DNA from: Paraburkholderia eburnea
GTDB lineage: Bacteria; Pseudomonadota; Gammaproteobacteria; Burkholderiales; Burkholderiaceae
Assembly (NCBI RefSeq): GCF_002917095.1
Contig: NZ_PQGA01000005.1
Coordinates: 62,001-126,000 of the forward strand
Direction of reading: 5' to 3'
DNA: 64,000 bases
The position numbers were made by a program, and so were the translations under genes. Positions within the stretch are counted from its first letter, which is position 1; every line of letters starts with the position of its first letter. Below the pieces are notes generated by a model. That model ran no database searches and was not told the origin of the DNA. It saw only the letters and a list, made by a program, of their open reading frames with translations. Positions 56,361-64,000 of the stretch are shown one piece after another.

Positions 56361-57935
56361 TCAACCTCCCGCTGCGGGCGAGAGGGTCACGTCCACGCGG
56401 CGGGACTTGTCAGCCGGGTCGGAGGCGATCACGCGCGCGGGCTTGCGCATTTCGATGCGCGCGTCCTGCACGCCCGCGACGATCAGCGCCGAGCGCACGG
56501 TGTCGGCGCGCGCGTGCGCGAGCCGCTCGTTCTGCGCGGCGGAGCCGGTCGAATCGGTGTAGCCGGAGATCACCACGCGCGTAGCGGGGGACGCGGCGAG
56601 ACGTTGTGCCACCGCCGCCAGCGCCGTGGCCGATTGCGCGTCGAGACTCGCGCTGCCGCTCGTGAAGTACAGCGGCGTTGGCCCGGAAGCGCTGCTGGCA
56701 GTCGTGCCGCCGGCGTTCGCGCTGCCGGATGCGGCAGCGGCATTGCCGCCATTCGGGGCGGCGGCACCACTCGCCGCACCGCCCGCCTGAGCCGCCTGCG
56801 CAGGTGCCTGCACGAGATGCGGATTAACCGGCGCACCCGGCATTAACCTGAGCGTGTTGTCCACCACGACACGATCGCCCGCGTGCAGGCCCGAACTCAC
56901 GACCCAGTCGTTACCGTTCCATTCGCCGGTTTCGATCGAGCGCTGCTGCGCCTTGTTGTCCTTGTCCACGGTCCACACGTATGCCCCGCGCGGCCCCTGG
57001 ATCACGGCGTTCTGCGGCACGGCGATGGCATTCGCGCGATCGGCGCCGCGTAGCTTGATGCGTACGAACTGGCCGGGCCGCAACGTGCCCTTCGGGTTCG
57101 GCACTTCGGCGCGTATCAGATAGGTGCCGGTCTGTTCGCTCAACGAAGCATCGGCAAAAGCGATACGGCCGGTATACGGATAGGTGCTGCCGTCAGCCAG
57201 CACAATGTCGGCTTCCAGCTTGCCGATCTGCGGCAGTTTGAGCGTGCCGTTGGTCGTCTGCGTGCGCAGATTCAGCATCTCGTTTTCCGAGAGCGAGAAG
57301 TTGACCCACATGGGATCGAGCTTCGCGACGTAGGTCAGCAGGCTGTTGGTCGCATCGATATACGAGCCGTCCTGCTTCTTCGCGAAACTCGACAGCCCCG
57401 TGACCGGCGCGGTGATCGTCGTATAACCGAGGTTGAGTTCCGCGCTCGTGACGTTGGCGCGCGCCTGTTCAAGCGCGGCCGCTGCGGCCTGCTGCTGGCC
57501 GATGGAATCGTCGAGATCCTTCTGGCTCAACGCGTTCTTGGCCGCCAGCGGCTTGACGCGATTGAGATTGGCCTGTGCGGTGTCGAGCCGTGCTTTCTGT
57601 TGCGCGTATTCGGCGCGCGCCGCGTCGAGCGCGGCCTGGAACGGCTTGCGGTCCATCTGGAACATGACGTCCCCTTGATGAACCATCGAGCCTTCTTCAT
57701 AGACGCGCTTTTCCAGAAAACCGCTTACGCGTGCGCGTATTTCGACTTGTTGAGAGCTTTCTGTCTGACCGACATAGTCAAATACAACGGGCACGTCGCG
57801 CAGCGCGACATCCATTACATCGACATTGGCCGGCGGGGGCGCTGACGCAACTGGTGTTTTATCGTGGCACGCAGCAGCCCCGATTGCCAAACCCATGGAC
57901 AAGCACAACCGTGCCACTTTATATCCGCATGTCAT
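56361..57935 (-). CDS. RND periplasmic adaptor fused to an OmpA-like domain
   Basis: 524 aa from the ATG at 57935. A signal sequence with a weak lipobox at C23 (GAAAC) leads into a normal membrane-fusion protein (about 35-370: RDVPVVFDYVGQTESSQQVE, hairpin AALEQARANVTSAELNLG, RPGQFVRIKLRG). After an Ala/Gly/Ser-rich linker (about 372-418) comes an OmpA/MotB-type domain (about 419-524): ISGYTDSTGSAAQNERLAHA and RADTVRSALIVAG keep the Asp (D461) and Arg (R476) that bind diaminopimelate of peptidoglycan. Adaptors usually end after the first part, near 400 aa. First gene of the operon. Confidence 0.9.
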   Translation of the reverse strand: MTCGYKVARLCLSMGLAIGAAACHDKTPVASAPPPANVDVMDVALRDVPVVFDYVGQTESSQQVEIRARVSGFLEKRVYEEGSMVHQGDVMFQMDRKPFQAALDAARAEYAQQKARLDTAQANLNRVKPLAAKNALSQKDLDDSIGQQQAAAAALEQARANVTSAELNLGYTTITAPVTGLSSFAKKQDGSYIDATNSLLTYVAKLDPMWVNFSLSENEMLNLRTQTTNGTLKLPQIGKLEADIVLADGSTYPYTGRIAFADASLSEQTGTYLIRAEVPNPKGTLRPGQFVRIKLRGADRANAIAVPQNAVIQGPRGAYVWTVDKDNKAQQRSIETGEWNGNDWVVSSGLHAGDRVVVDNTLRLMPGAPVNPHLVQAPAQAAQAGGAASGAAAPNGGNAAAASGSANAGGTTASSASGPTPLYFTSGSASLDAQSATALAAVAQRLAASPATRVVISGYTDSTGSAAQNERLAHARADTVRSALIVAGVQDARIEMRKPARVIASDPADKSRRVDVTLSPAAGG

Positions 57936-58208
57936 GCTTTTCTCCGTTATCGACGATCTACGCTGGACCGACGAACCCCAGGCGAATCCTGATACACAGG
58001 ACGTGCTGCGCCGCCTCAAGCTCGGAGCAAATCTTACTGCGTTTCCTCAGAGTGCACGATCACCGTGCCCATTAAAAGAAAGCGATCCTTATTGTTAGTC
58101 AAGGTTAAATACGCTTGTCGAAACAATCGCATCTTGCGTTGCGCTCAAAGCAATAAATTTAAAGATATGGATTGCAAACATTCGAATTTCCGCTGCAACG
58201 AAAGACGT

Positions 58209-58550
58209 TCAGCGGCTTCGATCCAGCCGGCGGATAGCGCCGAACTCCGCGCCTGACAATGTGCGGATCAGCAGCGCCATCGCATCGGGCACGCGTGCGC
58301 GTTCAAGCTCGACATGCAGGCAGGCCAGTTCGCGGCGATGGTCGATATCTATCGTATGGATACCCAGTGCATCGCCCAGCAGACCATGCAACAAACAACG
58401 CGCAAGCCGTGCGTCATGCATGGCGACACGCACGACCATCTGCACGGTGACGTGATGCGACGGCCGGGGCTGTTGCTCCGGCGCCGCGCGCGGCACGCGC
58501 GGCGCAATCCTGGGAGAGGAAACGAGTTGATGCGGCAGGAGCGATGCCAT
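58209..58550 (-). CDS. Hypothetical small protein
   Basis: 113 aa from an ATG at 58550. A Pro/Arg-rich start is followed by a beta-alpha-beta pattern (HHVTVQMVVRVAMHDARLAR, IHTIDIDHRRELACLHVEL, MALLIRTLSGAEFGAIRRLD) that could be an ACT or ferredoxin-like fold. No family recognised. It is upstream of the RND operon on the same strand, 273 bp before the adaptor start, and might be co-regulated with it. Confidence 0.5.
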   Translation of the reverse strand: MASLLPHQLVSSPRIAPRVPRAAPEQQPRPSHHVTVQMVVRVAMHDARLARCLLHGLLGDALGIHTIDIDHRRELACLHVELERARVPDAMALLIRTLSGAEFGAIRRLDRSR

Positions 58551-58730
58551 GTGAGCGGGACGCTTGCCGGAAGAACCGGTGCGCCATGTTGTTGAACATG
58601 GCTCGATTCTAGATAGCGGCATGCAAACGCCGCGTAAAGAAACCCGTGGCGCGTGCCAAAAAATCATCGCCCGCGCCACACAATTTAACGAACGCGATGC
58701 CTCCAGCCATGCCGAATTGCCGTCCCCGCT

Positions 58731-60068
58731 TCAGTCGAGCGGACGTCCAGCCGGCTCGCGAATCCACGGCAACGCGATCAACGAGACCGCGCCGCAGCCG
58801 ATCAGATACCACGCCGGCGCAAGCGGATTGCCGAACAGTTGAATCAGCCAGGTCGCGAAGAACTGCGCAAAGCCGCCAAAGATCGACACGCCCACGCAAT
58901 AGACAATCGACATGCCGGTCACGCGCATCGACTGGGGAAAGAGTTCGGGCAGCATGACGATATTGGGCACCGCCGTGAAAGCGACGATCGCGCCGAGCAC
59001 CGCGACCACACCGAGCACTGCCGGCACCGTGGGCACCGAATGGATCAGCAGGAACGCCGGATAAATCACCGCGATCAGCAGCACGCGCGAAACGCCCAGC
59101 ACAGGCTTGCGTCCGAACCGGTCGGACAGCATGCCCGCGAACGGCGAACACGCCGCCGTCACGAGTGCCGCCACGAGCGCCGCGCTCATGCCCACCGACA
59201 TCGGCAAGCCGAGAATCTTGATCGCATAGGTGGACATATAGAACAGCACGATGTAGTTCGCCGCCGTGCCGCCGATGGTGGTCAGCACCCCCGCGACGAG
59301 CGCCGTGCGATGGTGCGCGAAAATCTCGCGCAATGGGCGCGCCGCAACGGCGACCGGCGTATCGGCATCGACGGGTTCGGCGTGCGCCAGCGTTTCGTCC
59401 AGATGGCGGCGGATATACACGCCCACCGGCACCACCAGCATGCCGATCACGAAAGGCACGCGCCAGCCCCAGCTATGCAGCGCCGCAGGCGAGAGCGTGG
59501 CGGACAGGGCCACGCCCAGCAGCGCGCCGCACACCGCGTTGAGCCCCTGGCTCACGAACTGCCAGCTGCCGTAGAAACCGCGCGAATCGTCGTCGGCGTA
59601 TTCGAGCAGCATCGCGGTCGAGGCCCCGACTTCGCCGCCCACCGCGAAGCCCTGCACGAGCCGTGCGAAGACGATCAGCGCAGGCGCGGCGAGGCCGATC
59701 TGCGCGTAAGTCGGCGCGAACGCGATCAGCGCGGAACCGAGCGCCATGAGCCACAGCGTAAGTGTCATGGCGGCCTTGCGGCCCGCGCGGTCGGCGAACG
59801 CGCCAATCAGCACGCCGCCGATCGGCCGCACGATGAAGCCCACGCCGAAGCTGCCCACGGCGAGCAGCAACTGGTTCAGCGCACCGTGCACGGGAAAGAA
59901 CAGCGTGCCGATGGTCGTCGCGAAGAAGCTATAGACCGTGAAGTCGAAAAACTCCAGGCCGTTGCCGAGCGTGATCGCGGCAATGGCCTTCGCGCGCGAA
60001 ACACGCGATGCGCTCGCGGGAGCGGGCGCGGCGGCGTCGGGATCGGTGTGCAGGGTGCTGGCGTTCAT
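58731..60068 (-). CDS. MHS-family MFS transporter
   Basis: 445 aa, about 12 membrane helices. ITLGNGLEFFDFTVYSFFAT, GFIVRPIGGVLIGAFADRAG and RLVQGFAVGGEVGASTAMLL are typical of metabolite:H+ symporters (alpha-ketoglutarate, citrate, proline-betaine types). The first ~25 residues are Ala-rich. It is 29 bp after the M20 hydrolase gene on the same strand, so it probably imports the hydrolase's substrate or its product. Confidence 0.92.
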   Translation of the reverse strand: MNASTLHTDPDAAAPAPASASRVSRAKAIAAITLGNGLEFFDFTVYSFFATTIGTLFFPVHGALNQLLLAVGSFGVGFIVRPIGGVLIGAFADRAGRKAAMTLTLWLMALGSALIAFAPTYAQIGLAAPALIVFARLVQGFAVGGEVGASTAMLLEYADDDSRGFYGSWQFVSQGLNAVCGALLGVALSATLSPAALHSWGWRVPFVIGMLVVPVGVYIRRHLDETLAHAEPVDADTPVAVAARPLREIFAHHRTALVAGVLTTIGGTAANYIVLFYMSTYAIKILGLPMSVGMSAALVAALVTAACSPFAGMLSDRFGRKPVLGVSRVLLIAVIYPAFLLIHSVPTVPAVLGVVAVLGAIVAFTAVPNIVMLPELFPQSMRVTGMSIVYCVGVSIFGGFAQFFATWLIQLFGNPLAPAWYLIGCGAVSLIALPWIREPAGRPLD

Positions 60069-60097
60069 CGTGTGTCTCCTCTTTGGGCAAACGCGCG

Positions 60098-61273
60098 TCA
60101 GGCGCTCAGAAAGCGTTCGGCCAGTTGCACCCAGTACGCGGCGCCCGTTGCGAGGCAGTCGTCGTTGAAATCGTAGCCGGGGTTATGAACCATGCAGCCG
60201 CCCTCGCCGTCGCCATTGCCGATGATCAGATAGCTCCCCGCACAATGTTCGAGCAGGAAGGAGAAGTCCTCGCTGCCGGTGAGCGGATCGAGATCGTCGA
60301 TCAAACCGTCCTGGCCGAGCCAGTCGCGCGCGACGTCCTGCGCGAAGGCCGTCATCTGCGCGTCGTTCACCAGCACCGGATAGCGCCGCTGATAGTCGAT
60401 ACGCGCCGACGCGCCATAGGCGCTCGCCTGCGCATGCACGAGTGCCGTGATGCGCGCTTCGAGCAGATCGCGCACGTCGGGGCGCAACGCGCGCACCGAC
60501 AGCTTCATCTGCGCGGTCTGCGGAATCACGTTGGGCGCCTCGCCCGCATGGATCGCGCCGACAGTCACGATCGCCATGTCGAGCGGCGACACGTTGCGCG
60601 ACACGATGGTCTGCAGCGCGAGCACGACGTTCGCGCACACCACCACGGGATCGATCGCCTTGTGCGGCACCGCGCCATGGCCGCCGCGCCCGTCGATGTC
60701 GATCACGACCGTGTCCGACGAAGCCATGAATGGCCCCGCGCGAAAGCCGAGCTTGCCGGTCGGGAAGCCTGGCATGTTGTGCATGGCGAAGACCGCGTCG
60801 CAGGGAAAGCGCTCGAAGAGCCCTTCATCGAGCATGCGCTTCGCGCCGCCCAGGCCTTCCTCGGCGGGCTGAAAAATCAGATGTAGCGTGCCGTCGAATG
60901 CGCGCGACTGCGCGAGATGTTTGGCGGCGGCCAGCAGCATCGCCGTGTGGCCATCGTGACCGCACGCGTGCATCTTGCCGGGGACGCGGCTCGCGTAGTC
61001 GAGGCCGGTGGCTTCGTGGATCGGCAAGGCGTCCATGTCGGCGCGCAGGCCCAGGCGGCGCGTGCCATCGCCGAGCTTGAGCGTGCCGACGACGCCCGTG
61101 CCGCCCAGCCCGCGATGCACCTCGTAGCCCCATGCAGCGAGCTTTTCCGCGACGAGATCGCTGGTCACGAATTCCTCGAAGCCGAGTTCCGGGTGGGCGT
61201 GGATCGCATGGCGCAGCGCGATCATTTCCTCTTCGATCGCCGCGATTGCGGGGGGAATCGCCATCGTGTTCAT
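60098..61273 (-). CDS. M20-family aminoacylase/amidohydrolase
   Basis: 391 aa zinc peptidase-like enzyme. Metal-binding blocks are KMHACGHDGHTAMLLAA, PAEEGLGGAKRMLDEGLF and MHNMPGFPTGKL, then GSEDFSFLLEHC. The dimerisation domain sits in the middle (GHGAVPHKAIDPVVVCAN). The family removes acyl groups from N-acyl amino acids such as hippurate, or acts on indole acetyl conjugates. It is divergent from a LysR gene and precedes the MHS transporter. Confidence 0.92.
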   Translation of the reverse strand: MNTMAIPPAIAAIEEEMIALRHAIHAHPELGFEEFVTSDLVAEKLAAWGYEVHRGLGGTGVVGTLKLGDGTRRLGLRADMDALPIHEATGLDYASRVPGKMHACGHDGHTAMLLAAAKHLAQSRAFDGTLHLIFQPAEEGLGGAKRMLDEGLFERFPCDAVFAMHNMPGFPTGKLGFRAGPFMASSDTVVIDIDGRGGHGAVPHKAIDPVVVCANVVLALQTIVSRNVSPLDMAIVTVGAIHAGEAPNVIPQTAQMKLSVRALRPDVRDLLEARITALVHAQASAYGASARIDYQRRYPVLVNDAQMTAFAQDVARDWLGQDGLIDDLDPLTGSEDFSFLLEHCAGSYLIIGNGDGEGGCMVHNPGYDFNDDCLATGAAYWVQLAERFLSA

Positions 61274-61350
61274 CCGTCGTCTCCTTCAAGCGCAGTAATT
61301 GCTGGATGACACAGGATAATGACGCCGACTTTTCGCCGACAGACCTAAAA

Positions 61351-61368
61351 TGGTTAGCTCGCCAACCA
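61351..61368. promoter_or_regulatory. Palindrome, likely LysR operator
   Basis: TGGTTAGCTCGCCAACCA pairs at 7 of 8 arm positions and fits T-N11-A. It lies 26 bp before the LysR gene and 78 bp from the M20 gene start, in their shared 120 bp spacer. Confidence 0.55.
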
Positions 61369-61393
61369 CAGGTTTTCACCCGGGTTTTCCCTC

Positions 61394-62344
61394 ATGAAAG
61401 TCCACCAGTTCCGGGCGCTCGTCGCCATGGCCGACACCGGCAGCATCCGTGCGGCGGCACGCGCGCTCGGCATCTCGCCGGCCGCCGCCACCAAGGCCGT
61501 GCGCGAGCTGGAAGCCGAGCAGCAGATCGCGCTCGTGATGCGCAACGCCAACGGCATCGCCTTTACGGAAGCGGGCCAGGCGCTGCTCGTGCATGCACGG
61601 GCGATCGTGCATCAGCTCACGCGCGCCCAGGACGAACTCGACGCACGGCGCGGCAGCGGCGGCGGCAAGCTCTCGATCGGCGTGACGCCGTGGCTCGCGC
61701 TCTCCTTCCTGCCCGACGCGGTCACGCGCTTTCGCGAGCGGATGCCCGGCATGCAACTGGAGTTTTACGAGGGACTGCTTAATATCGTGATGCCGCGCCT
61801 GCGCGACGGCACGCTCGACTTTTCACTCGGCAAACCGGGGCTCGCCTCGCTGCACACCGAATTTTCGCAGACGCCGATCTTCGCGACCGAATCCGCCGTG
61901 GTCGTGCGCAAAGACCATCCGCTCGGGCACGCGCATTCGCTGGTGGAATTGCAGGAGTGCGAATGGCTGCTCAACTGGGACCCGGCCAGCAAGGAAATGG
62001 TCACCGACGACGTGTTTCGCCGGCACGGCCTGCCGCTGCCGCGCACGGTGCATCTCGCGCATTCGTTCGTGGTGGCGATGGGCCTCATCATGAACACCGA
62101 TATGGTGAGCATCTTTCCCTGGCCGCTGGTCGAGACGCGCTTCGCGCGCGAGAACCTGCGCGCGCTCACGCTCCAGGAGGAGGTGGACCGCACCGTGGTG
62201 AGCGTGGTCGCGCGGCGCGGCGTGCCGCTTTCGGCTGCCGCCGAATGCTTTCTCGACTGCCTCAAGGACGCGATCCGGGCGGGCGAAGCCTCGCAGGACC
62301 CGGAACGGCGGCGGCTCTATCACTCGCTCGAACTCTTGATCTGA
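61394..62344 (+). CDS. LysR-family transcriptional regulator
   Basis: 316 aa. The helix-turn-helix is in MADTGSIRAAARALGISPAA and TKAVRELEAEQQIAL; the LysR substrate domain follows (LSIGVTPWLALSFLPDAVTR, FSQTPIFATESAVVVRKDHP). It probably activates the divergent M20-MHS operon in response to an acylated amino acid or similar ligand. An ATG with a weak upstream purine run is used. Confidence 0.93.
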   Translation: MKVHQFRALVAMADTGSIRAAARALGISPAAATKAVRELEAEQQIALVMRNANGIAFTEAGQALLVHARAIVHQLTRAQDELDARRGSGGGKLSIGVTPWLALSFLPDAVTRFRERMPGMQLEFYEGLLNIVMPRLRDGTLDFSLGKPGLASLHTEFSQTPIFATESAVVVRKDHPLGHAHSLVELQECEWLLNWDPASKEMVTDDVFRRHGLPLPRTVHLAHSFVVAMGLIMNTDMVSIFPWPLVETRFARENLRALTLQEEVDRTVVSVVARRGVPLSAAAECFLDCLKDAIRAGEASQDPERRRLYHSLELLI

Positions 62345-62406
62345 CGACTCCCCCGGTCTGCCCCCTGTTGTTGCGACCCCACGCCCGACGCGGCTTTAAA
62401 TATTAC

Positions 62407-62443
62407 ATTCGCATATACGAATCATTCGCATTATCATTGCGAA
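62407..62443. promoter_or_regulatory. Overlapping Fur-like operator array
   Basis: A 7-1-7 Fur pattern, TACGAAT-C-ATTCGCA, lies at 62416-62430 (10 of 14 positions match TGATAAT-N-ATTATCA). It is flanked by further arms ATTCGCA (62407-62413) and TTGCGAA (62437-62443). It sits 116 bp before the TonB-dependent receptor start, so iron control is expected. Confidence 0.6.
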
Positions 62444-62558
62444 CTTTCAAACAGCTTTGATCCGCGATGCATGATCCCGCCCCTTCGCCACCACACCGGC
62501 GAAGGCCGGGCGGATTCGCGCGTCTGCGGAAAACAACGGGGGTTTGGGTTTGGATTCG

Positions 62559-64000
62559 ATGTCGTATGCCGCACAGGAGCCGGTTGGCCGCCACCTTGGC
62601 CGCCGCAAAGGACTGATCAGCGCGTTGCTCGCGGCGGGTGTGATCGGCGTGAGCGGATTTACCGCACTGCCCGCGCGGGCCGCCGAGGCGCAACCGGACG
62701 CCAGCGTTACGCCCGCCGATGCAAAGGCCAACGACGCCAAACCGGGCGATCAGCTCGCCCCGATCAAGATCACCAGCGGCAAGACCCAGGGCTTCGCGCC
62801 GAAGAGCGTGGAAACCGGTCAGTACCGTGGCCAGGACGCGCTCGACGTGGCCGCGACCGTGAACGTCGTCACGCGCGACCTGCTGGACGCCCAGGGCGCG
62901 ACCGGTCTGTTCGACGCGGTGCGCAACGTCGCGGGCGTCTCGCGCCAGCAGTTGAACGGCCTCGCCTACGACAATCTGTCCGTGCGCGGCATCGCGCTCG
63001 ACAACCGTTCGAGCTTCTACATCGACGGTCTGCTGCCCATCGACAACAACATCTGGATGCCGATGGAAGACAAGGAGCGCGTGGAGGTGCTCAAGGGCGC
63101 GTCGGCGCTCTACTACGGCTTCACGGTGCCGGCGGGCATCGTCAACATGGTGATGAAGCGCGCGGGCAGCGATCCCGTGACGAGCCTGAGCGTGCTCGGC
63201 GATTCGAATGGCTCAATCGGCGCCGCCGTGGACATCGCGCGCCGCTTCGGCCCGGACGACCAGTTCGGCCTGCGCGTGAACGCGATGGACGAGCACGTCG
63301 AAACGCCCATCGAAGGCGACCGCGGCTATCGCAAGTTCGTGAGCGCGGCGTTCGACTGGCGCGTGAACAGCCAGCTCAAGCTGCAATACGACCTCGAACA
63401 CATCGAAACGAAGATCGTCGAGCAGGCCGGCATCGCGCCGCTCGCTGCCGTCAACGGCGTCATCACGCTGCCCGCGATGCCCGACCCGAGCCGTCTGCTC
63501 GTGCCCAACAACCGGCCGACCTATGCGAGCGCGACCTCGCAGATCGTGCGCGCCGATTATGCGTTCAACGACCACTGGAGCGCGAACTTCTCGATCGGCC
63601 AGTCGATCACGCGGCGCGACCGCTGGGCCTGGGTGTTCCAGAAGTACAACGTGGCGACCGGCACGGGCACCTTGCAGGGCAGCCAGCAGAACGGCCAGAT
63701 GTACGAGAACAAGAACGTGCGTCTCGAAGTCAACGGCGATTTCAAAACCGGCCCGTTCACGCATACGGTCACCGTAGGCGGCACGCAGAACTGGCTGTTC
63801 CAGCCGGATTTCACGACGTACACGTACACCGCGACGCAAAATCTCTACGATCCGGTCGACATCGCCAAACTCACGCGCAGCGCCACCAGCAAGGCGTTTT
63901 ACGCGCAGCACGTGCGCAATAGCGGTCTTTATCTGTTCGATCAGGTCGATCTGACCTCGCGCCTGCAGGTGATGGGCGCGGTGCGCTACTCGCAGTACAC
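62559..64000 (+). CDS. TonB-dependent siderophore receptor, N-terminal part
   Basis: The frame stays open to the right edge, so only the first ~480 residues are seen. An ATG at 62559 gives MSYAAQEPVGRHLGRRKG, a hydrophobic run and AARA-type cleavage (PARAAEAQ), a long signal peptide. A plug domain follows: VNVVTRDLLDAQGATGLFDA, VRNVAGVSRQQ, NLSVRGIALDNRSSFYIDGL and RVEVLKGASALYYGFTVPAG. Then come the barrel strands. TonB box is probably in the PIKITSGK region. It likely imports ferric siderophore (FhuA/FpvA-like type). A Fur-like site is upstream. Confidence 0.9.
   Translation, partial: MSYAAQEPVGRHLGRRKGLISALLAAGVIGVSGFTALPARAAEAQPDASVTPADAKANDAKPGDQLAPIKITSGKTQGFAPKSVETGQYRGQDALDVAATVNVVTRDLLDAQGATGLFDAVRNVAGVSRQQLNGLAYDNLSVRGIALDNRSSFYIDGLLPIDNNIWMPMEDKERVEVLKGASALYYGFTVPAGIVNMVMKRAGSDPVTSLSVLGDSNGSIGAAVDIARRFGPDDQFGLRVNAMDEHVETPIEGDRGYRKFVSAAFDWRVNSQLKLQYDLEHIETKIVEQAGIAPLAAVNGVITLPAMPDPSRLLVPNNRPTYASATSQIVRADYAFNDHWSANFSIGQSITRRDRWAWVFQKYNVATGTGTLQGSQQNGQMYENKNVRLEVNGDFKTGPFTHTVTVGGTQNWLFQPDFTTYTYTATQNLYDPVDIAKLTRSATSKAFYAQHVRNSGLYLFDQVDLTSRLQVMGAVRYSQY

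Noticed and set aside
62471..63922. Plus-strand frame overlapping the TonB receptor
   Set aside because: The receptor frame has a signal peptide, plug and barrel; this one has none and is Arg-rich.
1..64000. CRISPR array, tRNA, rRNA or intact insertion sequence
   Set aside because: No repeat-spacer pattern, RNA-gene motif or transposon ends were seen; the only transposase is a fragment at 18149.

Overview
The window is GC-rich, densely coded DNA of a Burkholderiales bacterium, most likely Paraburkholderia or a close relative. The pointers are a DUF3331-type protein, a hutC-U-D-I-F-G operon, a Burkholderia-type trimeric porin, MocR/LysR/GntR regulators beside their targets, and an RND pump operon. 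No rRNA, tRNA, CRISPR array or intact insertion sequence was seen. Both ends cut a gene: a GGDEF protein on the left and a TonB-dependent receptor on the right.

Region 1 (about 0.5-17.2 kb) is the most unusual part. In order it holds a bestrophin-like channel, fdhD, a divergent MocR regulator, a formate-dehydrogenase-like molybdoenzyme (FdhF/YdeP family) with a cytochrome bd quinol oxidase pair, a second molybdoenzyme with a second, different bd oxidase pair, a second bestrophin, then moaA-moaE-moaD. It reads as a self-contained module: enzyme, cofactor synthesis (MoaA/E/D), cofactor sulfuration (FdhD), terminal oxidase and anion channel, each core part present twice. I infer an oxygen-linked formate (or related small-acid) oxidation system. 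A strong bidirectional terminator closes it.

Region 2 (17.3-18.3 kb) is a scar with a DUF3331 gene, a cyclopropane-fatty-acid synthase fragment and an IS5-type transposase fragment. Region 3 (18.3-24.8 kb) is a sugar-acid catabolic operon under a divergent FCD-GntR repressor: MFS transporter, UxaA/GarD-family dehydratase, 2-keto-3-deoxyarabonate-type dehydratase and alpha-ketoglutarate-semialdehyde dehydrogenase. Region 4 (24.9-37.1 kb) is mixed: SDR/XRE pair, a CqsS/LqsS-like hybrid kinase with no visible autoinducer synthase, MarR, CLC chloride transporter, a CaiB pseudogene, a gamma-glutamyltransferase/LysR pair and a GT87 membrane protein.

Region 5 (37.4-47.2 kb) is histidine utilisation: an NCS1 permease and porin on the plus strand, and hutC, hutU, hutD, hutI, hutF, hutG on the minus strand. 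Near-identical HutC-type palindromes lie before both the permease and hutU. hutH is absent. Region 6 (47.4-58.6 kb) has a hydrolase with a poly-acidic tail, an AtoE-like transporter, an ankyrin protein, small unknown proteins, and a three-gene RND efflux operon whose periplasmic adaptor is fused to an OmpA-like peptidoglycan-binding domain. Region 7 (58.7-64 kb) has an MHS-type transporter with an M20 amidohydrolase, a divergent LysR regulator, and the start of a TonB-dependent siderophore receptor behind a Fur-like operator array.
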